Shown: piece after piece, positions 33,197-41,394 of the stretch
How the letters are laid out: every line of letters begins with the position of its first letter
How positions within the stretch are numbered: the first letter of the stretch is position 1
Assembly: GCA_902475535.1 (NCBI GenBank)
Contig: CABRZR010000015.1
Coordinates: 1-51,156 of the forward strand
Direction: 5' to 3'
DNA: 51,156 nt
Source of the DNA: QAMH01 sp900556425
GTDB lineage: Bacteria > Actinomycetota > Coriobacteriia > Coriobacteriales > QAMH01
The notes under the pieces: generated by a model
What the model was told of the DNA's origin: nothing
Databases searched by the model: none
Seen by the model: only the letters and a program-made list of their open reading frames with translations
Translations under genes and position numbers: made by a program

Positions 33197-34114
33197 ATGG
33201 CTCAGCAAGACGCTGTCGAGGAACCCAGCCCTTCGACGCTTGGTCCCGACCTCATCGTCATTACCGGCATGTCCGGCGCAGGCCGCACCGAGGCCATGCA
33301 TACCTTCGAGGACCTTGGTTACTTCTGCATCGACAACCTGCCGCCTTCGCTGCTTCTCAACCTCGTGAGCCTCGCCGGCCTCAACGTCGGTTCCTCACGC
33401 AAACTTGCCGTTGTCTGCGATTTGCGTGCCAAGGAGTTCTTCCCCGAGCTCGCTCGTGAGCTTGACAAGCTCGACGAGATGGGAATCTCCACCAAGGTGC
33501 TCTTCCTCGATTCGACAGATGAGCAACTGTTGAATCGTTACAAGGCGACGCGACGTCGTCATCCCCTTTGCGAGGGCGACATGTCAATTCTCGACGGCAT
33601 TCGCAAGGAACGCGAGTTGCTCGATGAGGCGCGCACGCAAGCCGATTACGTGCTCGACACAAGCGTCACGCGCCCCCAGGAGACGCGCGCGAAGATTCGC
33701 GCGCTCTTCGCGTCCGAGAATGATATCGACGAGATGCATATCTCGGTCTACTCCTTCGGCTTCAAACACGGCGCACCCATCGACGCCGATATCGTCATCG
33801 ACGTACGCTTCCTTCCCAATCCGTACTACGACAAGGAGCTGCGTACCAAGACGGGTCTCGATCGCGAGGTCTCCGAGTTCGTGCTCGAGCAGCCCGAGAC
33901 CAAGCGTTTTCTCGAGCGCTGGTACGCCTTGCTCGACGAGATCATTCCCGGCTACATCCAGGAGGGCAAGCAGTACCTTACCATCGGCGTGGGCTGCACG
34001 GGGGGTCAGCATCGCAGCGTCGCACTCGCCACCATGACTGGTCAGCACCTCTCGCAGGCGGGCTATCACGTCAACACCGCTCATCGTGACCTGGCGCTCG
34101 CCGAGGTCAACTAG
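33197..34114 (+). CDS. rapZ: RapZ/YvcJ-family nucleotide-binding protein
   Basis: The 305-residue P-loop protein has Walker A GMSGAGRT (residues 24-31) and the conserved C-terminal GCTGGQHRSV of the RapZ family. In E. coli RapZ guides RNase E to a small RNA that controls amino-sugar synthesis; in Gram-positives (YvcJ) it hydrolyses nucleotides and its role is less clear. A 15-residue polar extension precedes the core. AAAGGGGAG supports the ATG. It leads the classical rapZ-yvcK-whiA cluster. Confidence 0.95.
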   Translation: MAQQDAVEEPSPSTLGPDLIVITGMSGAGRTEAMHTFEDLGYFCIDNLPPSLLLNLVSLAGLNVGSSRKLAVVCDLRAKEFFPELARELDKLDEMGISTKVLFLDSTDEQLLNRYKATRRRHPLCEGDMSILDGIRKERELLDEARTQADYVLDTSVTRPQETRAKIRALFASENDIDEMHISVYSFGFKHGAPIDADIVIDVRFLPNPYYDKELRTKTGLDREVSEFVLEQPETKRFLERWYALLDEIIPGYIQEGKQYLTIGVGCTGGQHRSVALATMTGQHLSQAGYHVNTAHRDLALAEVN

Positions 34115-34122
34115 GAGGTCCC

Positions 34123-35160
34123 ATGAATCGAACGAATGCTGTCGTCATAGGTGGTGGCACGGGCGCACCCGCTTCCATCCGCACGCTGCTCGACATGGGC
34201 TGCAAGGTCTCCTCGGTCGTCGCCATGGTCGATGATGGTGGCTCGACGGGCATCCTGCGCGAGCGTGGCGGCGTGATACCACCGGGCGATATCCGCAAGT
34301 GCATCAGCGCGATGTCGGCCAACTACGAGGGCATACTCGCGCGTGCGTTTCGCCATCGCTTCGACTATCTCGACAATCACTCGCTCGGCAACCTCATTCT
34401 CACGGCCATCGCAGACGAGACCAATTCCTTCCCCGATGCCATTCGCGTGTGCGAGGGGCTCATCGAAGCTCGTGGCCACGTGTATCCCTCGACGTTGCAT
34501 GACGTGAGCCTCTACGGTCTCACCAACGACGGCACCGAGCTCGAAGGCCAGGCCGTCATAAGCGATGCCGATTGCAGCATGCGTTACGTTTCGCTGCATC
34601 CCGCTGATGCGCAGGCATACCCTTCGGCGCTACGCGTCATCCGAGAAGCCAACTTCATCGTGCTCGGCCCAGGCTCGTTGTTCACCTCGATCATCCCCAA
34701 CCTGCTCGTCCCCGGCGTCATCGACGCGATTCGCGAGGCTCATGACCGCGAGAACGATCCGGCTTGCACGCTCTTCGTATGCTCGCTTGCCGACATGCAA
34801 GGCGAGACCTGGGGCATGAACTGCTACGACTATGTCGATGCGCTTCTTCGTCACGGCATGCGCGGCCTGCTCGACATCGCGCTCATCCATCGCAATTCCG
34901 AGACGAGTCCAATGGCGAGCGGCGTCTTCCCCGCCATCACCGATTATTCCGATGCGCGCAAGTACACGAAGGGACGCAGGGCCGGCAAGCTCGCCCATGT
35001 GGAGGCGAGCAACGAGATGGTAGGAAGGGTCATGGAGCTTGGCGTGCAACCCATGGTGCGTGATCTGGTCGATCCGGTGCGCCCCACGTGGCACGACCGT
35101 GAGAAGCTTGCCAAGGCGTTTCAGGAGGTGCTGGCAGCGTGTCATTCACGTCAGAGGTGA
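34123..35160 (+). CDS. yvcK: YvcK-family gluconeogenesis factor
   Basis: This 345-residue protein of the CofD/YvcK superfamily starts with the nucleotide-sugar-binding segment VVIGGGTGA and continues with VVAMVDDGGSTGILR. YvcK binds UDP-sugars and is needed for growth on gluconeogenic carbon and for normal cell-wall synthesis in Bacillus and mycobacteria. The ATG has TAGGAGG upstream, overlapping the rapZ stop region (8-bp gap). The whiA start lies inside its last 22 bp. Confidence 0.95.
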   Translation: MNRTNAVVIGGGTGAPASIRTLLDMGCKVSSVVAMVDDGGSTGILRERGGVIPPGDIRKCISAMSANYEGILARAFRHRFDYLDNHSLGNLILTAIADETNSFPDAIRVCEGLIEARGHVYPSTLHDVSLYGLTNDGTELEGQAVISDADCSMRYVSLHPADAQAYPSALRVIREANFIVLGPGSLFTSIIPNLLVPGVIDAIREAHDRENDPACTLFVCSLADMQGETWGMNCYDYVDALLRHGMRGLLDIALIHRNSETSPMASGVFPAITDYSDARKYTKGRRAGKLAHVEASNEMVGRVMELGVQPMVRDLVDPVRPTWHDREKLAKAFQEVLAACHSRQR

Positions 35161-36065
35161 AAGACGAGCTGTCCCGCATCGAACCCACGTGCCCGCGCTG
35201 CGACCGCGCCGAGCTCTCCGCACTCATCCGCATCGAAGGCACGCTCTCCATTAGCGGTGAAGGTCCGCGCCTCGAGCTTGCGACTGAGACGGCGAGCGTT
35301 GCGCGCACGGCGATTCGGCTGCTCCACAGCGTCTACGAGCTTGCCACTAACCTCACGGTACGCCGCAGCATTTTGCATAAGACGCATAACTACCTTATCA
35401 CCGTACCGCCGCAGGCCGGGCTCACCGATGCCCTGCGCGACATGGGCATTCTCGGCGATGAGGGCTTTGAGGGCGGCATACGTCCCGAGCTTGTCGAGAA
35501 CGCCTGCTGCGCCGGTGCCTATCTGCGGGGTGCTTTCCTTGGCGGCGGCTACATTGCCGACCCGCGTGGCGCCTTCCATTTCGAGCTGGCGGGGCCGTCC
35601 GAGGAGCTGATCGCGGCCTGTCTTGAGCTCATGCGCGAGCATGGCATCAAGGCGCGCTACATTCGCCGTCACAACATGTACGCAATCTACATCAAGGGCA
35701 TCGAGCAGATCATCGCCTTCCTTGCGTTTGTGGGGGCTCATCAAGGCGCGCTCACCATCGAGAACGCGCGTGTCATCAAATCGGTGAGAAACGACACGAA
35801 CCGTCGTGTCAACGCCGAAATCGCCAACCAGGTCAAGGCCACGAAGGCCTCGTTGCGGCAAATCGAGTGCATACGACGCCTCGTGGGCCAGAAGGGAATC
35901 GAAGCGATTCCCGCATCGCTGCGCGAGGTTGCCCTGCTGCGCATCAAGCATCCCGACGCTTCGGTCAAGGAGCTCGGCGAGCTGGCTGATCCGCCGCTGT
36001 CGAAGAGCGCGGTCTATCATCGCATGCGGCGCATTGCGGCAATGATTGACGAGGAAGAGAGCTGA
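35139..36065 (+). CDS. whiA: WhiA sporulation/cell-division regulator family
   Basis: The 308-residue protein has the WhiA layout: an N-terminal WhiA domain, a LAGLIDADG homing-endonuclease-like fold (GAYLRGAFLGGGYIADP, near residue 126) and a C-terminal helix-turn-helix (~225-305). In Streptomyces WhiA activates division genes; in non-sporulating bacteria it affects division and chromosome segregation. The GTG start at 35139 overlaps yvcK by 22 bp, with GGAGG upstream, so translation is coupled. Confidence 0.95.
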   Translation: MSFTSEVKDELSRIEPTCPRCDRAELSALIRIEGTLSISGEGPRLELATETASVARTAIRLLHSVYELATNLTVRRSILHKTHNYLITVPPQAGLTDALRDMGILGDEGFEGGIRPELVENACCAGAYLRGAFLGGGYIADPRGAFHFELAGPSEELIAACLELMREHGIKARYIRRHNMYAIYIKGIEQIIAFLAFVGAHQGALTIENARVIKSVRNDTNRRVNAEIANQVKATKASLRQIECIRRLVGQKGIEAIPASLREVALLRIKHPDASVKELGELADPPLSKSAVYHRMRRIAAMIDEEES

Positions 36066-36073
36066 CGCTCCCG

Positions 36074-36079
36074 TATAAT
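36074..36079 (+). promoter_or_regulatory. -10 box of proA operon
   Basis: A perfect TATAAT directly followed by G makes an ATG at 36078 that overlaps the box itself. A start codon there could not be in the transcript, which supports the downstream ATG at 36126 as the true proA start. Confidence 0.65.
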
Positions 36080-36125
36080 GGCCGAAACGCAAAAGCAAGG
36101 GACCGCAGGAGAAAGGACACGGCAC

Positions 36126-37385
36126 ATGGGCGAGGCACTGGAGAAGGCGAAGAAAGCACGCATCGCATCGCGCGAGCTGGCACAGACGAGCTCATCGCAA
36201 CGTTGCGACGCGCTCAACAAGATGGCTGATGCGCTTGTCGCACAGGCGGCGCAGATTCTCGAGGCGAACGAAGCCGATATGAACGCAGCACGTGAGAAGG
36301 GCACGCCCGGTCCATTGCTTGACCGTCTCATGCTCTCACATGAACGCATCGACGGCATTGCCGACGGCTTGCGACAGGTTGCTGCGCAGCCCGAGGTGCT
36401 CGGCGAAGTCCTCGAGGGAAGTGAGCTCTATAACGGTCTACGCATGATCAAGTATCGCGTGCCGCTTGGAGTCGTGGCGATGATCTACGAGGCACGCCCC
36501 AACGTCACTGCCGATGCCGCTGGCCTATGCATCAAGACGGGCAATGCCTGCATTCTGCGTGGTGGCAGCCTGGCGCAGCGCTCCTGCCTCACCATCTCGC
36601 GTATTCTTGCGGAGGCGGCGGCCAGTGCCGGCCTGCCCGTTGACTGCATCCAGAGCATCGAGGACCCCGGCCGTGAGGCGACCGACGAGCTCATGAGCCT
36701 CGCCGGTTTGGTCGACGTGCTCATTCCGCGTGGGGGTGCCGGCCTCATCCAACATTGCGTGAAGAACGCGACCGTTCCCGTTATCGAGACGGGCACGGGT
36801 AATTGTCACGTCTACATCCACAAACAGGCCGATCCCGCCTATGTCGAGCCCATCATCATGAACGCGAAGACGCAGCGCCCCGGTGTTTGCAATGCCTGCG
36901 AGAGCATCCTCATCGACGAGGAGGTCGCCGAGGTCTTCCTGCCCACGTTGCTTATGGCGCTTGCCCGCGCGGGTGTTGTCATTCATGCTGACGCACCTGC
37001 CGCCGCCATCGCCTCCGCGCACGGCATCGAAACCACTGCCGCGACCGAGGAGGATTGGGGCACCGAGTACCTCGACATGGAGATCAGCGTCAAGTGCGTC
37101 ACCGGTGTCGAGGAGGCGATTGCACATATCAACACATATGGCACGGGTCACTCGGAGAGCATCATCTCTCAGGACGTGAGTGCCGTTGACGCGTTCCAGC
37201 GCCAGGTCGACGCGGCTGTTGTCTATGCCAATGCCTCGACGCGCTTTACCGACGGTGGCGAGTTCGGGCTAGGCGCCGAGATTGGCATCAGCACCCAGAA
37301 GCTTCATGCACGCGGCCCCATGGGCGCGGCTGCGCTTACGTCGGTCAAGTATCTCGTGAGCGGCGAGGGCCAGATTCGAGGCTAG
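36126..37385 (+). CDS. proA: Glutamate-5-semialdehyde dehydrogenase (gamma-glutamyl phosphate reductase)
   Basis: The enzyme reduces gamma-glutamyl phosphate to glutamate semialdehyde in proline synthesis. The 419-residue protein has the family signature around EARPNVTADAAGLCIKTGN and the catalytic Cys255 in QRPGVCNACE. ATG 36126 follows AGGAGAAAGG; the in-frame ATG at 36078 lies in the promoter -10 box and is rejected. No proB is adjacent. nadD starts 3 bp after the stop, giving a proA-nadD-yqeK-rsfS order often seen in Gram-positives. Confidence 0.96.
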   Translation: MGEALEKAKKARIASRELAQTSSSQRCDALNKMADALVAQAAQILEANEADMNAAREKGTPGPLLDRLMLSHERIDGIADGLRQVAAQPEVLGEVLEGSELYNGLRMIKYRVPLGVVAMIYEARPNVTADAAGLCIKTGNACILRGGSLAQRSCLTISRILAEAAASAGLPVDCIQSIEDPGREATDELMSLAGLVDVLIPRGGAGLIQHCVKNATVPVIETGTGNCHVYIHKQADPAYVEPIIMNAKTQRPGVCNACESILIDEEVAEVFLPTLLMALARAGVVIHADAPAAAIASAHGIETTAATEEDWGTEYLDMEISVKCVTGVEEAIAHINTYGTGHSESIISQDVSAVDAFQRQVDAAVVYANASTRFTDGGEFGLGAEIGISTQKLHARGPMGAAALTSVKYLVSGEGQIRG

Positions 37386-37388
37386 GGT

Positions 37389-38030
37389 GTGGAGAAAGAC
37401 GCTCGCATAGGTATCATGGGCGGCACCTTCGACCCGGTGCACAAGGGGCATCTCGTCATCGCGCGCAGCGCTGCCGAGCAACTTGAGCTCGACCGCGTGC
37501 TTTTCATTCCGGCAGGCAATCCTCATTTCAAGCAGAATCAAGAGGTCACGCCTGCATCGCAGCGTGCCGACATGGTCGCGCTTGCGATTGCGGACGATTC
37601 GCTTTTTGCACTTGATCTCTGCGAGGTCGAACGCACGGGCATCACCTATACGGCTGATACGCTCGAGGAGCTGGCGCAGCGCTACGAGGGTGCGCGGCTC
37701 TTCTTCATCATGGGTACCGATTCGGCAATTACCTTGCCAGGCTGGAAGCGAGCCGATGATGTCGCGCGGCTGTGCACCATCGTCGTGGCGAAGCGCCCGG
37801 GGCAATCCACCCAACGTGTACGCGAGGCCCTTGGGGCAAGCCCCGTCGACTTCGATGTCATGTATCTCGACGTTCCGCAGATTGACGTGTCCTCGACCCA
37901 ACTACGCGAGGACATCGCATGCGGCAGGGACGTGAGCGATATGATTCCGGCGCCCGTCGGGGCATATATTTCCCGGATGGGCTTATACCGGGGTGATGAG
38001 ACAGTTGCTCAGGGACGTTGTCTCATTTGA
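37389..38030 (+). CDS. nadD: Nicotinate-nucleotide adenylyltransferase with palindrome-derived tail
   Basis: The enzyme adenylylates nicotinate mononucleotide to deamido-NAD. The nucleotidyl transferase motif GGTFDPVHKGH lies at residues 11-21 and the second motif reads VSSTQLRED. The start is GTG at 37389. The protein has 213 residues. The last ~13 (RGDETVAQGRCLI) are encoded by the left arm of a perfect 40-bp inverted repeat, and the stop codon sits at the repeat centre. The native end was probably near residue 200, as in other NadD proteins (~190-200), so an inserted repeat appears to have replaced the original 3' end without harming the core. Confidence 0.93.
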   Translation: MEKDARIGIMGGTFDPVHKGHLVIARSAAEQLELDRVLFIPAGNPHFKQNQEVTPASQRADMVALAIADDSLFALDLCEVERTGITYTADTLEELAQRYEGARLFFIMGTDSAITLPGWKRADDVARLCTIVVAKRPGQSTQRVREALGASPVDFDVMYLDVPQIDVSSTQLREDIACGRDVSDMIPAPVGAYISRMGLYRGDETVAQGRCLI

Positions 38031-38070
38031 AAATGAGACAACGTCCCTGAGCAACTGTCTCATCACCCCG
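37989..38070. repeat. Perfect 40-bp inverted repeat with 2-nt centre
   Basis: The arms 37989-38028 and 38031-38070 are exact reverse complements (start CGGGGTGATGAGACAG, centre TCATTT-GA-AAATGA). The GAGACA/TGTCTC core recurs in the hairpin after smpB (49694-49724). There is no T-tract, so a terminator role is secondary at best; it looks like an inserted palindromic element. Confidence 0.95.
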
Positions 38071-38101
38071 ACCCGCACATCGAGAGAGAAGGTTTGAGAA
38101 C

Positions 38102-38737
38102 GTGAAGGAAGACAAGAAGCTGCTGAAGCGTGTGACCAAGGCGGTGGACAAGCGCTTGTCGGGCAAGCGTCTCGAGCACGTCCATTCGGTTTCCGAGTGC
38201 GCTGCCAAGCTTGCGCGTATATACGGAGCCAATGAATTCGACGCTCGCATCGCGGGGCTGTTGCATGACTGGGACAAGCTGCTGACCGATGACGAATTAC
38301 CGGCGCGTCTTGACGAGCTGGGCATCGAACGTCCCGCAAACATCGAGTACCTGTATCCGGTCTTGCACTCTTTCACGGGCGCTGCCGCCGTCAAACGTGA
38401 GTTCCCCGAGCTCAGCGACGACATCATCAGCGCCATTCACAAGCATACGCTTGGCGATTTCGAAATGAGCGATCTGGACATAATCATCTTCACGGCCGAC
38501 ATGATCGAACCGCTTCGAAAGACGAAGGGACGCCCGCAGATCAAGCGGCTGCGCAAGATGGTAGGCGAGGCCTCGCTCGACGAACTCTATTTCGAGGCCT
38601 ATGCAACGACGATGGTGTCGCTTATCGAACGCAAGCGTTTCATTGATCCGGTTGCTCTCGACATCTGGAACAGTCTGGTCGAGCGCCATCATCCCATCGA
38701 CAAGTCGCGTCAGGGCGACCCCGACGTCGTCTTGTAA
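38102..38737 (+). CDS. yqeK: YqeK-family HD-domain hydrolase
   Basis: The 211-residue HD-domain protein has the metal-binding set H28 (EHVHSV), H55-D56 (LLHDWDK) and later HKHTLG, with a distal Asp in FTADMIE. YqeK proteins are di-iron hydrolases that cleave diadenosine tetraphosphate symmetrically, a stress-linked nucleotide. The GTG start is preceded by GAGAGAAGG. The gene follows nadD, separated only by the right arm of the inverted repeat, and precedes rsfS, the usual order. Confidence 0.92.
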   Translation: MKEDKKLLKRVTKAVDKRLSGKRLEHVHSVSECAAKLARIYGANEFDARIAGLLHDWDKLLTDDELPARLDELGIERPANIEYLYPVLHSFTGAAAVKREFPELSDDIISAIHKHTLGDFEMSDLDIIIFTADMIEPLRKTKGRPQIKRLRKMVGEASLDELYFEAYATTMVSLIERKRFIDPVALDIWNSLVERHHPIDKSRQGDPDVVL

Positions 38738-38791
38738 TACAATTCGCTATCATTAACGCAAGCAAACTTGCATGTCCGTAAAGGGGGCACG

Positions 38792-39241
38792 TTGACCGAG
38801 CACAGCGCATTCAAGGAACAGGCACTCGTTGCCGCGCGCGCCATCGACGAGAAGAAGGGCACCGACATAGTCATCCAGGACGTGTCAGACCTTCTCAACG
38901 TCACCGACTATTTCGTGATCTGCACGGCAGCCAATAATCGTCGCGTCGATGCGATTGCCGAGGAGGTCGAGGAGCAGCTTTTCAAGGATTTCGGCATCAA
39001 GCCGGTGAGCATCGAGGGTCTCGACGAGAGCGAGTGGGTGCTCATGGACTACGGTCCTATCGTCGTGCATATCTTCCAGCCTGGTCCGCGCGATTATTAC
39101 CGTCTCGAGCAGCTTTGGGATGCGGCTCCCACCGTGGATGTCGCCCTCGCGGGCATCGAGGATCCCGTCTACACCGAGCGCATTGCGCGTCTCCTCGAGC
39201 GTGCCGAAGGCGCAGGCCAGGACACGGTGGACGAGGACTAG
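38792..39241 (+). CDS. rsfS: Ribosome silencing factor RsfS
   Basis: The 149-residue protein binds ribosomal protein uL14 and prevents subunit joining when nutrients are scarce. Family features are VSDLLNVTDYFVICTA (~32-47) and WVLMDYGPIVVHIFQPGPRDYYRLEQLW (~85-112). I chose TTG 38792 because AAAGGGGG lies 4-11 bases upstream; another TTG at 38768 would add 8 residues without a ribosome site. The C-terminus is ~30 residues longer than many RsfS and acidic. Confidence 0.94.
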   Translation: MTEHSAFKEQALVAARAIDEKKGTDIVIQDVSDLLNVTDYFVICTAANNRRVDAIAEEVEEQLFKDFGIKPVSIEGLDESEWVLMDYGPIVVHIFQPGPRDYYRLEQLWDAAPTVDVALAGIEDPVYTERIARLLERAEGAGQDTVDED

Positions 39242-39244
39242 CTC

Positions 39245-40612
39245 ATGAGTGCCAGAACGGTCTGTGCGGCGCTCGTCTGCAAAGCGACGTACCATATGCT
39301 ACGCCTGCTCGGACGTGGTGGCACCTCGCTGCCTGGTAAGCTTGCCCTCAAGATCGATCCCGAGTATCTGCACCGCCTGAGCCGTGGCGTGCGCACCATC
39401 GTGATCACGGGAACCAACGGCAAGACGACGTCCACGCATATCGTTGCCCAGGCACTCGAGAACATGGGCGAGCAAGCGTTCTATAACCGTAGTGGCGCAA
39501 ACCTCATCCAGGGCATTACGACGGAGTTTGCGATCCGCTCGAGCATCACGGGCAAGCCGCGCTACCGGCTCGCCGCCATCGAATGCGACGAGGGGGCGCT
39601 GCGGCGCGTATGCAAGCAGCTTGACCCGGACGTGCTCGTGGTCACGAACGTCTTCCGCGACCAGCTCGACCGCTACGGCGAGGTCACGCACACGCTCGAG
39701 AACATCATGGCGGGCGTGACGAATTCCCCGCATGCGACGCTGTGCCTCAATGCGGACGATTCGATGGTTGCCTCGATTGCCGACAAGGTTGATAACGACG
39801 TCATTTTCTATGGCGTAAGCTGCGAGATCTATCCTGAACGCGTAGCCGACCTTTCGGATGCGACGCACTGCATCATGTGCGGGAACGAGTACGAATACGA
39901 CTATGTCACGTTTGCGCATCTGGGCGGATTTCGTTGTCCGGCTTGCGGTTACGCTCGCCCCGTTCCCATGGTTGCGGTAGAAAAGATCCTCGAGCGTCAT
40001 AGTGATAGCTGCGTACTCGAAATCAGCGTCGATGGCGAAAGCTCGGCCGTGCCGGTCGATGTGCCTGCAAGCTACGATATCTACAATTGCGCATGCGTCG
40101 TGGCCGGCCTTCTGGCGTTTGGCTTTTCCAAGGAACAAGCCTTCGAGGCACTTGGCAAGTTCAAGCATGGCTTCGGGCGCTCGGAGGTTCTCGACGTCAA
40201 CGGCACCAAGGTGCGCCTCATGCTCATGAAGAATCCGGCAGGCTGCAATCAGATTATCAACCTGCTGCTCAACGAGACCGATGAAGACATGAGTCTCGTG
40301 TGCATACTCAATGATCAGGAATGTGACGGTACGGATGTCTCGTGGATTTACGATGCGGGCTGGGAGGCGATCTGCGCACGCAAGCGCACGGCGATTTGCA
40401 GTGGCGACCGTGCCGAGGACATGGCGTTGCGCCTCAAGTACGCGGGCATGCCTGCGGATGGCATTCGCATCATCCACGATTATGGCGAGCTCATCGAGGA
40501 GCTTGGACGTATGGGCCATGCAGTGACGGTTGTCGCCAACTACTCGGCGATGCTCGGTTTTCGCGCGAAAGCGGCAAGTGTTCTGGGTCTCGCGGGATTC
40601 TGGGAGGGCTAG
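39245..40612 (+). CDS. murT: Lipid II isoglutaminyl synthase, MurT subunit
   Basis: This 455-residue Mur-ligase-type ATPase has the P-loop GTNGKTT (residues 56-62) and a four-cysteine zinc ribbon inserted in the central domain (C209, C212, C231, C234), a known mark of MurT. With GatD it amidates D-glutamate of lipid II to D-isoglutamine, using glutamine. The C-terminal domain (DUF1727-like) ends near residue 450. It starts 3 bp after rsfS and gatD follows after 3 bp, so all are one transcript. Confidence 0.95.
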   Translation: MSARTVCAALVCKATYHMLRLLGRGGTSLPGKLALKIDPEYLHRLSRGVRTIVITGTNGKTTSTHIVAQALENMGEQAFYNRSGANLIQGITTEFAIRSSITGKPRYRLAAIECDEGALRRVCKQLDPDVLVVTNVFRDQLDRYGEVTHTLENIMAGVTNSPHATLCLNADDSMVASIADKVDNDVIFYGVSCEIYPERVADLSDATHCIMCGNEYEYDYVTFAHLGGFRCPACGYARPVPMVAVEKILERHSDSCVLEISVDGESSAVPVDVPASYDIYNCACVVAGLLAFGFSKEQAFEALGKFKHGFGRSEVLDVNGTKVRLMLMKNPAGCNQIINLLLNETDEDMSLVCILNDQECDGTDVSWIYDAGWEAICARKRTAICSGDRAEDMALRLKYAGMPADGIRIIHDYGELIEELGRMGHAVTVVANYSAMLGFRAKAASVLGLAGFWEG

Positions 40613-40615
40613 GCA

Positions 40616-41374
40616 ATGGCTGACGAGCGTATGCACATCACGATCGGGCACCTCTACCCCGACCTGCTCAATCTCTACGGAGACCGCGGCAACACGATTG
40701 CGCTTACCAAGCGCTGCGAGTGGCGTGGCATCGATGCGCGGGTGGTTGATCTGGGCGCAGGCCAGGATGCGGATTTCGAGGACATTGACCTCTTCTTTAT
40801 CGGGGGCGGCCAGGACTTCGATCAGCGCACGCTATTGGCGGATCTGGGTGTGGGCATTGCCGGCTCCAAGGCCTCGCGTTTGCAGCAGGCTATCGAGAAC
40901 GACGTTCCCGTACTCGCCATATGCGGCGGTTACCAGATTCTCGGCGAGTACTATGTCGATCACGAGGGCCACGAGGCTTCCTATATCGGCGCGCTACCCA
41001 TGTATACCGAGGCGGGCGATACGCGTCTCATCGGCAACATCGTCTTCACGGCAGATGCCATCGAGGGCTCGCCTGTGGTTGTCGGATTCGAGAATCATGC
41101 GGGTCGCACGCATCTGCGCGAGGGAGCGCAAGCGCTTGGCACGGTGGTGAAGGGCTTCGGCAACAATGGCGAAGACGGCACCGAGGGCCTACGCTATCGC
41201 AATGTCATTGCGACCTACAGCCATGGCCCGCTTCTGCCCAAGAATCCACGTGTGGCGGATGCGCTCATCGAGCTTGCGCTGCAGCGCAGATATCCCGGAG
41301 CGCAGCTTTCTCATCTTGATGACGCTCTTGAAGACGCAGCTCATGATACTATGGAGCAAAGACTAATCTCATAA
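40616..41374 (+). CDS. gatD: Lipid II isoglutaminyl synthase, GatD glutaminase subunit
   Basis: This class I glutamine amidotransferase of the CobB/CobQ-like type has 252 residues, with the nucleophile C103 in LAICGGYQ and a His at 203 (YSHGPLLPKN). It releases ammonia from glutamine and channels it to MurT. As is usual for GatD, no clear catalytic acid is obvious from the sequence. A 25-residue tail follows the catalytic His region. It is translated directly after murT. Confidence 0.95.
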   Translation: MADERMHITIGHLYPDLLNLYGDRGNTIALTKRCEWRGIDARVVDLGAGQDADFEDIDLFFIGGGQDFDQRTLLADLGVGIAGSKASRLQQAIENDVPVLAICGGYQILGEYYVDHEGHEASYIGALPMYTEAGDTRLIGNIVFTADAIEGSPVVVGFENHAGRTHLREGAQALGTVVKGFGNNGEDGTEGLRYRNVIATYSHGPLLPKNPRVADALIELALQRRYPGAQLSHLDDALEDAAHDTMEQRLIS

Positions 41375-41394
41375 CCGTTTAAGCGGAGGGAATT

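Noticed and set aside
36078..36125. An N-terminal extension of ProA starting at ATG 36078
   Set aside because: That ATG overlaps a perfect TATAAT, so it would not be transcribed; ATG 36126 has a strong Shine-Dalgarno.
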